Counted from the stretch's first letter, positions 44,701 through 53,648 are shown. The stretch: 64,000 bases of DNA from Mycobacterium paraterrae (GCF_022430545.2 NZ_CP092488.2:310001-374000), one strand, 5' to 3'. Made by a program: numbers and translations. The notes: generated by a model not told the origin, from the letters alone.

Positions 44701-45504
44701 TTACGGGAGCTTCGTCCGAGCGCGCCAAGCGAGCAGTGGCAACAGCTGTTCGTGCGGCGCGAAACGACAACACGCCGCGACAAGTCGATTGACCCGGCCC
44801 GGCACGATGCGGCACTTACCCGCATCCAATCCGTCGATCGCGGCTCGTGCGACCTGGTCGGCGGATTTCCACATGAAACTCGGCAACGTGGCAGCCCGCT
44901 CTCCGGCGCCGAATCCGGCCACGTCGTCGAAGCCGGTGTTGACCGGTCCCGGGCACAACGCGCTTGCGACGACCCCGGTTCCGGTCAGCTCGCTACGCAA
45001 GCTTTCGGTGTAGGACAACACAAACGCCTTCGCCGCGCCGTACGCCGCATGCCCGGGCAGCGGGTAGAAGCCGGCCAACGACGACACATTCAGCACCGCG
45101 CCGGTGCCCCGCTCCACCATGCCGGGCAGGAATCTGCTGCACAGATCAACCACAGCCGTGACGTCAACCTCGATCAGGTTGAGTTGTTGCTCAGGAATCG
45201 ATTTCGCGACCGGCGCGCGCTTCGCCAGGCCGGCGTTGTTGACCAGGATGTCGGCCGCGACGCCCAGTTCGGCGACGCGACCAAGAAGCGCGGCGCGCTC
45301 GTCGCGGCTCGATAGGTCGGCGGGCAGGACGTGCGCCTTGATGCTCAACTCGTCGGCGAGAGCCTGCAGGCGGTCGCCCCGCCGGGCGACCAACACTAGT
45401 TGATGGCCACGCCGGGCCAACTCGAGCGCGATGGCCGCACCGATACCCGACGATGCGCCGGTGACAACTGCCACTCGGTCTTCTGCAGGCGCCGGTAGGA
45501 CCAC
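44701..45504 (-). CDS. Short-chain dehydrogenase/reductase (SDR)
   Basis: 267 residues. T-G-A-S-S-G-I-G near 15, N-N-A-G near 90, S-S near 142, and Y-G-A-A-K near 156: a classical SDR with a C-terminal extension of about 40 residues. The N-terminal V-V-T-G pattern and A-R-R-G-D-R loop suggest NADPH preference. The substrate is unknown. It is divergent from the PE-PPE hydrolase gene at 45655. Confidence 0.9.
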   Translation of the reverse strand: MVLPAPAEDRVAVVTGASSGIGAAIALELARRGHQLVLVARRGDRLQALADELSIKAHVLPADLSSRDERAALLGRVAELGVAADILVNNAGLAKRAPVAKSIPEQQLNLIEVDVTAVVDLCSRFLPGMVERGTGAVLNVSSLAGFYPLPGHAAYGAAKAFVLSYTESLRSELTGTGVVASALCPGPVNTGFDDVAGFGAGERAATLPSFMWKSADQVARAAIDGLDAGKCRIVPGRVNRLVAACCRFAPHEQLLPLLAWRARTKLP

Positions 45505-45654
45505 GTCGACTGACCTTACCTTCGTTAGCGAACACGCCGACAGAAACGGGCAGACCGCACGTCGACATAACTCACAGCTGAGAACGTCTCAGATATAGGG
45601 GAAAGGTAGTAGTTTCTAAGTGCATCGGGGGATTTCTTATTGAATTGGAGTTCA

Positions 45655-46908
45655 ATGGCGCATTGGAAAGCGCGCGGGCTTGGCCTTGGGTTGCTGGCGG
45701 GTGTCTGCGCCTTGAACGCCGCTCCGGCGTGGGCCGACGACGACGGCTACACCGCGCTGATTCTGGGACACGCGTTCCTGTCGCAGCCGGATGCGACGTA
45801 CATGCAGGAAGTCATCGACACCTACGTCGACAATCCGGTGTCGTTTGGACAGCCGCAGTACAGCATTGCCGGCGATCCGGTCAGCGTGTACACGCCGGAG
45901 ACCGACTACAACACGGGGCTGACGCAGGGAATCGCGGATCTCGACAAGCAGCTCCAACCATTGCTGCAAGCTGACCCCCACGCCAACCTGGTGGTGGCCG
46001 GCTATTCGATGAGTACCTCGGTGATCACCCAGGAGATGATCAACCTCGCCAACACCGCGGGCGGGGCACCCGACACCGACGGCTTGAAATTCGTGCTGGC
46101 CGAGGATCTGCAGAACCCGAACGGCGGGTATTTCACCCGTTTCCCGGACGCGTTCGCCGCAATGTTGCCGGCGACGCCCTCCGACACGCCCTACGAGACG
46201 ACGATCTACAGCATCCAATACAGCGGCGCCTCGGACTTTCCGCAGTACTACGGCAACACCTGGGCTGACCTCAATGCGGCGAACGGATACGTCGACCTGC
46301 ATCCATATCTGCTGCCGAACTGGCCTGCCTACTTCGACCCGTCCACCGTGGCGGACGCCGTCAAGGAGAACGTGAGCGACGGCTACGCGGGCAGCACCGA
46401 GTACTACCTGATTCCGACCCAGGATCTGCCGCTGCTGGATGGGCTACGGCTGATCCCGGGAGCGCCCAACGCCTACGCCGACCTGGTACAGCCCGATATG
46501 CGGGTGCTGGTCGACCTCGGCTACAACTACACCGGTGCTGCCGACGTCACCACCCCGGCCACCCTGGCCAATCCCGACATTGATTTCGCTGCGGTCAACG
46601 ACTACTTGGAGGCCGGCGCCAACCAGGGCATGCTCGTCTCGCTGGTCGACCTTGGCCTGCTGCCACAGTCCGACCTCGCCGGCATCGCGGATCTGTACCC
46701 GTACGTGCCCGACCTGGAAGGCCTGATCGGCGGTGCGCTCAGCGACCCCGATGCGGCGGCGCTGGACTTGTCGCTGTCGTCCGCGGCGCTGGCCGATGCG
46801 TTGTCCGACTCGACGAACCCGTTCATCGTGGAATTCGGACAGTACATTCCGGGCATGGTCTCCAACCTTGCCGATTTCTACCAAATGCTGGCCGGCACGC
46901 TCGGCTAG
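45655..46908 (+). CDS. Secreted PE-PPE-domain serine hydrolase without PE or PPE module
   Basis: 417 residues from the ATG at 45655 with GGAG before it; a TTG at 45640 would add five residues. A signal peptide ends near A-P-A-W-A-D (about 26). The PE-PPE (serine hydrolase) domain spans about 30-260, with the nucleophile Ser118 in G-Y-S-M-S. The remaining ~150 residues are Ala/Leu/Asp-rich without known motifs. Related mycobacterial proteins are esterases or lipases of the envelope; those with a PE or PPE head use ESX secretion, whereas this one should use Sec. The SDR at 46918 follows after 9 bases. Confidence 0.85.
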   Translation: MAHWKARGLGLGLLAGVCALNAAPAWADDDGYTALILGHAFLSQPDATYMQEVIDTYVDNPVSFGQPQYSIAGDPVSVYTPETDYNTGLTQGIADLDKQLQPLLQADPHANLVVAGYSMSTSVITQEMINLANTAGGAPDTDGLKFVLAEDLQNPNGGYFTRFPDAFAAMLPATPSDTPYETTIYSIQYSGASDFPQYYGNTWADLNAANGYVDLHPYLLPNWPAYFDPSTVADAVKENVSDGYAGSTEYYLIPTQDLPLLDGLRLIPGAPNAYADLVQPDMRVLVDLGYNYTGAADVTTPATLANPDIDFAAVNDYLEAGANQGMLVSLVDLGLLPQSDLAGIADLYPYVPDLEGLIGGALSDPDAAALDLSLSSAALADALSDSTNPFIVEFGQYIPGMVSNLADFYQMLAGTLG

Positions 46909-46917
46909 CCGCACCCA

Positions 46918-47742
46918 TTGACATCTCGAATTGCGCTGATCACCGGTGCCACCAGCGGCATCGGTGAAGCCACCGCATACCGGTTGCGCGACAACGGCTA
47001 CACGGTGATCGCGACGGGCCGTAACCCGGACGCGCTGAACACCTTGCGCTCCAATGGATTACAGGCCGTCTCACTTGACGTCACCGATGAGGCGGCCGTG
47101 ACGGCGATGGTCGATCAGGTCAACGCCGATCACGGCGGAGTCGACGTGCTGGTCAACAGCGCCGGCTATCCGCTGGCCCGGCCGCTCGAACAGGTCGAAT
47201 TGACCGAATTGCGCGATCTTTTCGAGACGAACGTGGTTGCCACACTGCACTTGGCGCAAGCGGTCCTACCAGCGATGCGTGACCGCGGCTTCGGCAGGAT
47301 CGTGACGATCGGCAGCACCGGAGGGCGGTTCGCCAGTCCGGGTGCCGGCGCTTACCACACGGTCAAGTACGCGGTCGAGGCGCTGTCGCTGTCGCTCAGT
47401 GCCGAGGTCGCGCCGTTCGGAGTCCGGGTGGTGCTCATCGATCCGACCGGAGTGCGAACACCGTTCGTGGCCAAGCAGTTCGAGGACGTGCACTCCTACC
47501 CTGACGACGACCCGTACGGGAAATTCAAGGTCCGGTACTCCGAGACCACGCGCCGGTTGGCCAGCACGCCGGGGGCGACGGTCGACGCCGACACGGTGGC
47601 CCGCGCGGTGGTCCGGGTGGTCAAGGCCCGAAACCCCAAGCCGCGCTACATCGTCGGCGCCTCGGGCAAGGCCTCGGTCTGGGCCGCAGCGCTGTTGACT
47701 GACCGGATGTGGGAGCGCGTGATGACCGCCGGGTTACGTTAG
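46918..47742 (+). CDS. Short-chain dehydrogenase/reductase (SDR)
   Basis: 274 residues from a TTG start, nine bases after the PE-PPE hydrolase stop, so the two are one operon. T-G-A-T-S-G-I-G near 9-16, N-S-A-G near 80 (N-N-A-G variant), S-T near 140, and Y-H-T-V-K near 148. The last 30 residues carry the fatty-acyl-reductase-like R-Y-I-V-G-A-S-G-K tail seen in mycobacterial lipid SDRs. It is convergent with the first exported paralog (9-base gap). Confidence 0.88.
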   Translation: MTSRIALITGATSGIGEATAYRLRDNGYTVIATGRNPDALNTLRSNGLQAVSLDVTDEAAVTAMVDQVNADHGGVDVLVNSAGYPLARPLEQVELTELRDLFETNVVATLHLAQAVLPAMRDRGFGRIVTIGSTGGRFASPGAGAYHTVKYAVEALSLSLSAEVAPFGVRVVLIDPTGVRTPFVAKQFEDVHSYPDDDPYGKFKVRYSETTRRLASTPGATVDADTVARAVVRVVKARNPKPRYIVGASGKASVWAAALLTDRMWERVMTAGLR

Positions 47743-47751
47743 CCCGTCGCC

Positions 47752-49491
47752 CTAGAACATGCTCGGGACCAAAGTGGCTAGGTCCGTGGCCAATTGGGGA
47801 GCGAAGTCCGCGGCAACCTGAGTGCTGAAGTCGGTGAGCAGCTGAGTCAGTGCATCCGAACCCACTCCGGTGCCGAGGCTGGCCAACAGCGAGCTCAGGT
47901 CGGTCGTCAGCGCTGTCGGATCGAAGCCACCCAACACAGATGTCAGATCCGTGGCGACGCCGGTTGGATCGACCGATCCGGCCGCCGTCGACGCCGCGCC
48001 TTCGCCGAGCAGCGACGCCAGCGCGGACGGGTCACCGGGGAAGGTGAAGTCGGTTGCCAGAGTCTGCAGATCGGTCAGCAGCGTCGGGTCCTGATAACCC
48101 GAGAAACTCGTCTCGGCCAACTTCAGCAGGTCATCCCCGACCAGCATGTAGTTGTAGCCGCCGTACTCGCCGACGAGTTCCCCGGACGAGTTGGTGATTC
48201 CCGCAGCCGTCGGATCCGACAGGTAGGTCAGGTAATTCGGGTCGGTGAGAATGCCTTCGTTGGTGTAGAGCGCCGGTAGCTCGGGGTTGATGTTGGCCAG
48301 TGCTTGGTCAACCTGAGCGAGTTCGGTCGGGCTGAAGTTGTACGAGCCCGTCTGCAAAAGCGCTACCGCGTCGTTGATTTGCGGAATCGTCGCGTTGTTC
48401 TGGTCGGCGAAGTCGCCGACGTAGTTGGCCAGCGACGTGTTCGACGGATCCAGAGCGAGAACATCTTTCAGTAGATCCAATTGCGTTGTGCCGGCGGGAA
48501 TATCGCACAGTGCCGGGCATGCCGGGCTTCCAGCGACGAATGGGTCGAAGGCGACAACCGCACCGGCGGTGAGGTTTTGCAGCGACTGTCCGATGTCGGT
48601 CAGGCTCGGAAGGTCGATGCCGGTGCCGTCAATGCCCCCGGTCGGGGCCTGGAACAGGCTGTTGTAGAAGTCCTCGAACGGCCCGAACAGGTTGAGCTGG
48701 AACGTATCTCCGGCCCACGGCATGTAGTCGCCGGCACCAGTGCCGTCGACACCGGTGGTGCCGTCGAAGCCCAGGGAGCCGGTCACGCCGGGAGCGTCGG
48801 GACCCACGTCGGGGCTGGGGTCGAGCAGACCCGGGTCGGTCGCCGGCGTGAACGTGAAGTTGCCGCTCGTGAGATCCGACAGCGGCACCTGCAGCCAGTT
48901 GGAGAACAACGAGAACGGCTCGCCGTTGGCGTCGGTGCCGTGCCCGCCGAGGGCTTCGAGGAAGCCAATGTCGCGGTCGAGTCCGGTGTTGCCGGTGATG
49001 ATCTCGGGCGGCGTCATCGGCGCGCACGCTTCGGCGTCACATGACGAGCTGGTGGGAAGTTCGGCCGCGGCCAGCAGGCCAATTTGCTGGGCCAGCCCGG
49101 CGGTGCCGTTCGCGTCGGCGATCGGGTCGATCTCGGGTTGGTCGAGACCGGAAATCTGCGGGGCGAAGGGCAGCAACGTGTCGAGAATGCCCATGTAGTG
49201 ACCGAGGTCGCCGGGGTCGGTGCCCCAGATATTGGTGGCGCTGGGCACCCACCAGTCGCCGCTGAAGAGCAGCGAGTTTCCGAGGACGTCGATGCCGGCG
49301 AACTCGTTGTACGGGATGTTGACGACGTCGTCGAAGAGGTTGATCGGGACGTCGGTGAAGTCGACCAGCTTGACCTGCATGTCGCGGACCGGGACCCGCA
49401 CGGCTTTTGTTGTGGCCGGCGTGAGGACAACAGCGCTGGTGGCAGCGACCGCCGCAGCAGCCAAAACGCAGGCCCGCGAAGCAGTTTGCAC
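47752..49491 (-). CDS. Large exported protein, tandem paralog 1 of 3 (unknown family)
   Basis: 579 residues from a GTG with AAAGGGGG upstream. A signal peptide covers about residues 1-29 (basic start, Ala-rich core). Blocks shared with the next two genes: N-I-P-Y-N-E near 58, W-W-V-P-S-A-T-N-I-W-G near 80, S-C-D-A-E-A-C-A-P-M-T-P-P near 155 and I-T-G-N-T near 170. Also shared are G-S-P-A-C-P-A-L-C-D-I-P near 325, L-L-Q-T-G-S-Y-N-F near 378 and G-E-Y-G-G-Y-N near 435. An Ala/Leu/Asp-rich C-terminal ~110 residues ends in P-S-M-F. No enzyme motif is recognised. It should be secreted or envelope-bound, with probable disulfides. Confidence 0.8.
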   Translation of the reverse strand: MQTASRACVLAAAAVAATSAVVLTPATTKAVRVPVRDMQVKLVDFTDVPINLFDDVVNIPYNEFAGIDVLGNSLLFSGDWWVPSATNIWGTDPGDLGHYMGILDTLLPFAPQISGLDQPEIDPIADANGTAGLAQQIGLLAAAELPTSSSCDAEACAPMTPPEIITGNTGLDRDIGFLEALGGHGTDANGEPFSLFSNWLQVPLSDLTSGNFTFTPATDPGLLDPSPDVGPDAPGVTGSLGFDGTTGVDGTGAGDYMPWAGDTFQLNLFGPFEDFYNSLFQAPTGGIDGTGIDLPSLTDIGQSLQNLTAGAVVAFDPFVAGSPACPALCDIPAGTTQLDLLKDVLALDPSNTSLANYVGDFADQNNATIPQINDAVALLQTGSYNFSPTELAQVDQALANINPELPALYTNEGILTDPNYLTYLSDPTAAGITNSSGELVGEYGGYNYMLVGDDLLKLAETSFSGYQDPTLLTDLQTLATDFTFPGDPSALASLLGEGAASTAAGSVDPTGVATDLTSVLGGFDPTALTTDLSSLLASLGTGVGSDALTQLLTDFSTQVAADFAPQLATDLATLVPSMF

Positions 49492-49663
49492 GGCGCCCCC
49501 TTTCCCCGATCGGCATCGTGCTGGCTGAACCTACAGTCAAAGCACGTTGAGATTCCACCCAGGAAGGGCTGAGGCGCCGTAAAGCTTCCGTAGAAACGGT
49601 TGTGCGACACCTGATGGCTCCGCATCAGATGTGTTGCCCGGCTGCCACACTCGCATACAGCGG

Positions 49664-49702
49664 AAAAGCGGTCCCCCAGCGGAGGGCTGGGGGACCGCTT
49701 TT
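49664..49702 (-). terminator. Hairpin terminator after exported paralog 2
   Basis: A 17-bp perfect stem (49664-49680 with 49686-49702) around a 5-base loop, with A-run and T-run ends, just beyond the stop at 49720. The stem core is CGGTCCCCCAGC. It can work in both directions. Confidence 0.8.
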
Positions 49703-49719
49703 CAGCTAATGTGTCCCGC

Positions 49720-51453
49720 TCAGAAAGCGGACAGCACTGCTTGCGGCACGAGCTGCGCCAAGTCCGCGCTGAACTGTGCCGACAGTTCCGCGAGGATCGA
49801 ACTGAGCGCGTCAGCGCCAGCGGTACTGCCGAGGCCGCCGAGGAGGCTGCTGAGATCCAGTGCGTACGACGACGGATCGATCGCGGAGGCGGATGTCGAC
49901 GCCGCACCTTCACCGAACACCGAGGCGAGCGCGCCTGGGTCGCCGGGGAAGGTGAAGTTGGTGAACAGGATGTTGAGGTCCTGCGACAGCGTCGGGTCGA
50001 CCGGGTTGCTTCCCGCCGCTTCCAGCACCTTCAAGAAGTCGGTGCCCTCGAGCCACGGGTTGTAGCCGCCGAACTCGCCGACCAGCTTGCCGTCCTCCAG
50101 GACGCTGGTGTCCGACGGGTCGAGAGCGTACGTCAGGTAGTTCGGGTCGGTGATGATTCCGGAGTTGACGTACAGCTCCGGCAGCTCGGGGTTGATCCGA
50201 TCGAGCGCCCCGATGACCTCTTCCAGCTGTTCCGGGGTGAAGTTGTACGAACCGGTCTGCAGCAGCGCGATCGACGCGTTGATCTGGTCCTGCGTCGGCT
50301 CGTTGACCAACTGCGGGTTGATCGCGTAGTCGGTGACCCAGGTCTTGAGGACTTCGTTGCTCGGGTCGGCGTCGGAGATCGCCTTCACCAGGCTGGGGAT
50401 TTGGTACGCATCCGGGATATCGCACTGCGCGGGGCAGGCGGGGCTGCCCGCGGTGAACGGGTCGAAGTCGATGATGGAGCCGGCCGCGAGGTTTTCGAAG
50501 GTGTGCATAATGCCGTCGAAGGACGGAATTTCGACCGGGTTCGACGCCGGGTCCTGGGTCAGGCTGTCGTAGAGCGTCTGGAACGGCTGCAGCAGATTCA
50601 GCTGGTAGTTGACGCCGTCCCACGGCATCACGTCCTGGCCATCGACCACGTGAGTACCGCCCTCGAACGGGTCGCCGCTGGCGCCCCAACCGAGAAGCTG
50701 AGCCCATTCGTCGTTGACCGGGCCACCGGGGTTGATGATGCCGGTGTCGTAAGTCGGCTCGCCCGTGGTCGGCGGGATGTCGTCGGGAGGCGCCTGGAAC
50801 AGGTAGCCGTTGAACAGGTTCTGCAGCGGTACCTGGAAGAAGTTGGTGAACAGGCCGTTGGGGTCGCCGTTGGCGTCGGTGGCCTTGCCCATCAGCGCCG
50901 CGAGGAAGCCGAGGTCGCGGTCGTAGCCGGTGTTGCCGGTGATGACGTCCGGCGGAGTCATCGGGGCGCAGGACATCGCGTCACACGACGAGCTCACCGG
51001 GAGCTCGGCGGCCAGCAGGCCGGCGAACTCGTAGTTCAGGCCGGGCTCGTAGACGCCGTCGGAGTTGGTGAAGCCCTCGGTGAACGCCGAGAACGGGATG
51101 AAGTTGTCGATCAGCGCGATGTGGGTGGGGTCGCCCGGGTCGATGCCCCACAGGTTGGTCGAGCTGGGCACCCACCAGGTGCCGGTGAACAGGAAGGAGT
51201 TCGCGACGCTGGCCAAGCCGCCGCCCTCGAGCTCGTTGTACGGAATGCTCAGGATGTCGTTGAACAGGTTCGTCGGAATGTTCGCGACGTCGCCGGCGTC
51301 GACCAGCTTGGTCTCGATGCTGCGGACCGGCAGCGCCGCCTGCGATAACGTCGCCCCCTGGTGCATGTGCATCACGAGCGGCGCGGCGATCGCCGCCCCG
51401 GTGGCGGTCAGCGCAGCCGCGGCCAAGAGGTATGAACGCGAAGCAGCCAACAT
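49720..51453 (-). CDS. Large exported protein, tandem paralog 2 of 3 (unknown family)
   Basis: 577 residues; AAGGGGGAG precedes the ATG at 51453. The signal region is about 1-40. It has the same blocks as the neighbours: S-I-P-Y-N-E, W-W-V-P-S-S-T-N-L-W-G-I-D-P-G-D, S-C-D-A-M-S-C-A-P-M-T-P-P, D-V-I-T-G-N-T, G-S-P-A-C-P-A-Q-C-D-I-P, L-L-Q-T-G-S-Y-N-F, G-E-F-G-G-Y-N-P, F-T-F-P-G-D-P-G-A-L-A-S. It ends in L-S-A-F. The insert between about 195 and 260 differs most from the paralogs. Function is unknown. Its own terminator and upstream region suggest independent transcription. Confidence 0.8.
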   Translation of the reverse strand: MLAASRSYLLAAAALTATGAAIAAPLVMHMHQGATLSQAALPVRSIETKLVDAGDVANIPTNLFNDILSIPYNELEGGGLASVANSFLFTGTWWVPSSTNLWGIDPGDPTHIALIDNFIPFSAFTEGFTNSDGVYEPGLNYEFAGLLAAELPVSSSCDAMSCAPMTPPDVITGNTGYDRDLGFLAALMGKATDANGDPNGLFTNFFQVPLQNLFNGYLFQAPPDDIPPTTGEPTYDTGIINPGGPVNDEWAQLLGWGASGDPFEGGTHVVDGQDVMPWDGVNYQLNLLQPFQTLYDSLTQDPASNPVEIPSFDGIMHTFENLAAGSIIDFDPFTAGSPACPAQCDIPDAYQIPSLVKAISDADPSNEVLKTWVTDYAINPQLVNEPTQDQINASIALLQTGSYNFTPEQLEEVIGALDRINPELPELYVNSGIITDPNYLTYALDPSDTSVLEDGKLVGEFGGYNPWLEGTDFLKVLEAAGSNPVDPTLSQDLNILFTNFTFPGDPGALASVFGEGAASTSASAIDPSSYALDLSSLLGGLGSTAGADALSSILAELSAQFSADLAQLVPQAVLSAF

Positions 51454-51593
51454 GGCTCCCCCTTCTCATGTTCGACTAGCTCAACAGCAACTGAACTTAC
51501 ACTAAGAGTTTCTAAGTTCGTGCAGAATACCGACAATTGACCCATTGGTGACTCCAATCACAGAATTAACACCTGCGTCCAATACTGAAAAGA

Positions 51594-51611
51594 CGTCCAA
51601 TAATTTGGACG
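51594..51611. repeat. Inverted repeat CGTCCAA-N4-TTGGACG upstream of exported paralog 2
   Basis: A perfect 7-bp inverted repeat with TAAT in the centre, about 140 bases before the start at 51453. The left arm CGTCCAATA also occurs as a direct repeat 18 bases to the left (51576-51584). It could be an operator or part of an intergenic structure. Confidence 0.4.
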
Positions 51612-51684
51612 AAACGGCTCCCCGCCGGAATTGGTCAAAACGGGCCAATATATGCAGGCGGGATCGCTAGCCCGTAAACGACGA

Positions 51685-51727
51685 GGCCCGTTGACCCGCC
51701 TGTTTTAATCAGGCGGATCAACGGGCC
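51685..51727 (-). terminator. Hairpin terminator after exported paralog 3
   Basis: An 18-bp stem with one mismatch (51685-51702 with 51710-51727) around the loop TTTTAAT, directly after the stop of the gene ending at 51738. It separates paralogs 3 and 2 as transcription units. Confidence 0.75.
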
Positions 51728-51737
51728 CTAGTCTGGG

Positions 51738-53459
51738 TCAGAACGCGGTCAGTGCTGACGTTGCCAGATCGGGTACAAAGGCCGCGGTGAGGTCTTCCAC
51801 CAGGTGGGCGAACTCCGTCGACAGTGCCGCCGGATCGAATCCGCCGAACAATGCGCCCAGGTCCACATCTTCGAACGCCGCGGCCAGGTCGAATGCGGAC
51901 GGATCGAAACCGAGCAGGGCGCTCGGGTCGAATGCCGACGGATCGAAAGCCTGTCCGAGGTCGGCCGCCTCGTCGCCGATGCCGAACACAGCCGATAGGT
52001 CCGTCAGCCACTGGGTGGGATCCAGCCCGCCGGCCACGTCGGTCGCCGCACCGGGCTCCGCCGCGGTCGAGGCGAGCGGGAAGAACAGGGTCCCCAACGT
52101 ATTGACGTTGAGCAACTGTTCCCAGTTGGTCTCGTTCTCGCCCAGCGCGAGGAGGTCACTCCACAGCAGTCCGGGGTTGTAGCCGCCGTACTCACCCTCG
52201 AGGGGCACCGTGGGATCCAGCCCGCCGTTGTCGGGCAACAGGTACTGCAGATATTCGGGATCGGTCACGATGCCGGCATGGGTGAACATCGCGGGCAATC
52301 CCGGATTGATGCTGGTCAACGCGTCGTTGTAGTTGGCGAGCTGCTCGGGGGTCAAGTTGTACATGCCGGTCTGCAGCAGCGCGATCGCGTAGTTGATCTG
52401 CTCCTGCGTCGCGTTGTTGTTCGGGTACAGCGCGTCCTCGGCGAAACCGGCCAACCAGGCCTGGATCATCGGATTGGAGTCGTCGGGATCCAGGGCGTCC
52501 ACCAGTTCATAGGTGGACCAGCCCTCGGGAAGTTCGCACACACCGGGGCATGCCGGGCTGCCCGGAGTGTAGGGGTTGAAGGCGACGATCAATGACGCGG
52601 CGATGGACTGCAGTGACTGGCCGAATTCGCCCAATGTGGGAATTTCGATTCCGGTTCCCGGAATGTCGCCATCGGTCGCCGGATCCTCCAGCAACGACTC
52701 CCAGTAGTTCTGGAACGGTTGGAAAAGGTTGAAGTAGAACGTGTGGCCATTCCACGGCATCGCGTCGTCCTCGCCGACCGTGCCGCCGAGGAAGGGGTTG
52801 TCGCTGCCGAAGAATCCGAACGCGGGGTCGTTGGTGGCCGGACCGCTCGGGTTGTAGGCGTCCTCGAAGGTGTAGCCGTCGATCAATCTCTGCAGCGGGA
52901 CCTGGAACCAGTTCTGGAACAGACCGAAGTTCTCACCGTTGCCCTGGGCGGTCAGCGCGTTGATGTAGCCGATGAACCGGTCCCACTGGGTGCTGCCGGT
53001 GATGACGTCCGGCGGGGTCATCGGGTAGCAGGTCTCGGCGTCGCATGAGCCGTCGACCGGAAGCTGGGCGGCCAGGAAGCCGGCGAGCTGGTACTGCAGA
53101 CCGCCGATGCCCTGGTTGAAGTCCGGGAACGGCGCGAACAGGTTCGTCAGCATCGCGACCTTGGTGGGGTCGCCGGTGTCGATGCCCCATAGGTTCGTCG
53201 AGCTGGGCACCCACCAGTTGCCACCGAGGAAGTTGGACCCCGCCAGCGAGTTGAGTGCCTGCACCTCGTTGTAGGGAATGTTGGCGAAGTCATACAGCAG
53301 GTTCAGCGGGACGTTGAGGATCGACGCGTCCACCAGCCGGGTCTCGATGCTCAGCGCCGGTAGCTGAATGGCCTTGTGCGCGACGGGTGTTACGGCGACG
53401 AGACTCGTCGCCGCCAATACCGCACCGGCCATGACATACGGACGCGCAGCAACCTGCAT
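51738..53459 (-). CDS. Large exported protein, tandem paralog 3 of 3 (unknown family)
   Basis: 573 residues; GGAGGGGGG lies upstream of the ATG at 53459. A signal peptide covers about 1-30. It has the same blocks as paralogs 1 and 2: N-I-P-Y-N-E, W-W-V-P-S-S-T-N-L-W-G-I-D-T-G-D, S-C-D-A-E-T-C-Y-P-M-T-P-P, G-S-P-A-C-P-G-V-C-E-L-P, L-L-Q-T-G-M-Y-N-L, G-E-Y-G-G-Y-N-P. The C-terminal region differs by repeats of F-D-P-S-A (near 495-525) and ends in L-T-A-F. Function is unknown. It is the most diverged of the three in the C-terminal part. Confidence 0.8.
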   Translation of the reverse strand: MQVAARPYVMAGAVLAATSLVAVTPVAHKAIQLPALSIETRLVDASILNVPLNLLYDFANIPYNEVQALNSLAGSNFLGGNWWVPSSTNLWGIDTGDPTKVAMLTNLFAPFPDFNQGIGGLQYQLAGFLAAQLPVDGSCDAETCYPMTPPDVITGSTQWDRFIGYINALTAQGNGENFGLFQNWFQVPLQRLIDGYTFEDAYNPSGPATNDPAFGFFGSDNPFLGGTVGEDDAMPWNGHTFYFNLFQPFQNYWESLLEDPATDGDIPGTGIEIPTLGEFGQSLQSIAASLIVAFNPYTPGSPACPGVCELPEGWSTYELVDALDPDDSNPMIQAWLAGFAEDALYPNNNATQEQINYAIALLQTGMYNLTPEQLANYNDALTSINPGLPAMFTHAGIVTDPEYLQYLLPDNGGLDPTVPLEGEYGGYNPGLLWSDLLALGENETNWEQLLNVNTLGTLFFPLASTAAEPGAATDVAGGLDPTQWLTDLSAVFGIGDEAADLGQAFDPSAFDPSALLGFDPSAFDLAAAFEDVDLGALFGGFDPAALSTEFAHLVEDLTAAFVPDLATSALTAF

Positions 53460-53625
53460 GGCGCGATCCCCCCTCCGAGTAAAGACAGCTGAATAGCTCC
53501 TGAATTCAAACTCAGAAAGCCTTAACTGTCTTTATCGACGGGACACCTCAGTAGAAGTTCATATCCATCTGGCCAAATTCATATTTAGAACTTCGTCGAA
53601 TTACGACAATGAATTTGTCCGTCGT

Positions 53626-53648
53626 CGGGCCGTCGTGATAACGGCCCG
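53626..53648 (-). terminator. Hairpin after the nitroreductase gene
   Basis: An 8-bp stem CGGGCCGT/ACGGCCCG (53626-53633 with 53641-53648) immediately beyond the stop at 53650. It lacks a strong T-run. Confidence 0.5.

Noticed and set aside
49711..51348. 545-codon open frame on the plus strand antisense to exported paralog 2
   Set aside because: Codon pattern, signal peptide, ribosome-binding site and paralogy all support the minus-strand gene; the plus frame is Arg/Val/Gly-rich without family motifs, as expected of an antisense shadow in GC-rich DNA.
45609..51519. AGTTTCTAAGT present upstream of both the PE-PPE hydrolase (near 45610) and exported paralog 2 (near 51510)
   Set aside because: The two copies are in opposite orientation relative to their genes and absent before paralogs 1 and 3, so a common promoter element is not supported.
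53481..53533. Inverted repeat AAAGACAG ... CTGTCTTT before exported paralog 3
   Set aside because: Arms of 8 bases are 37 bases apart; could be chance, and no second copy was found near the other paralogs.
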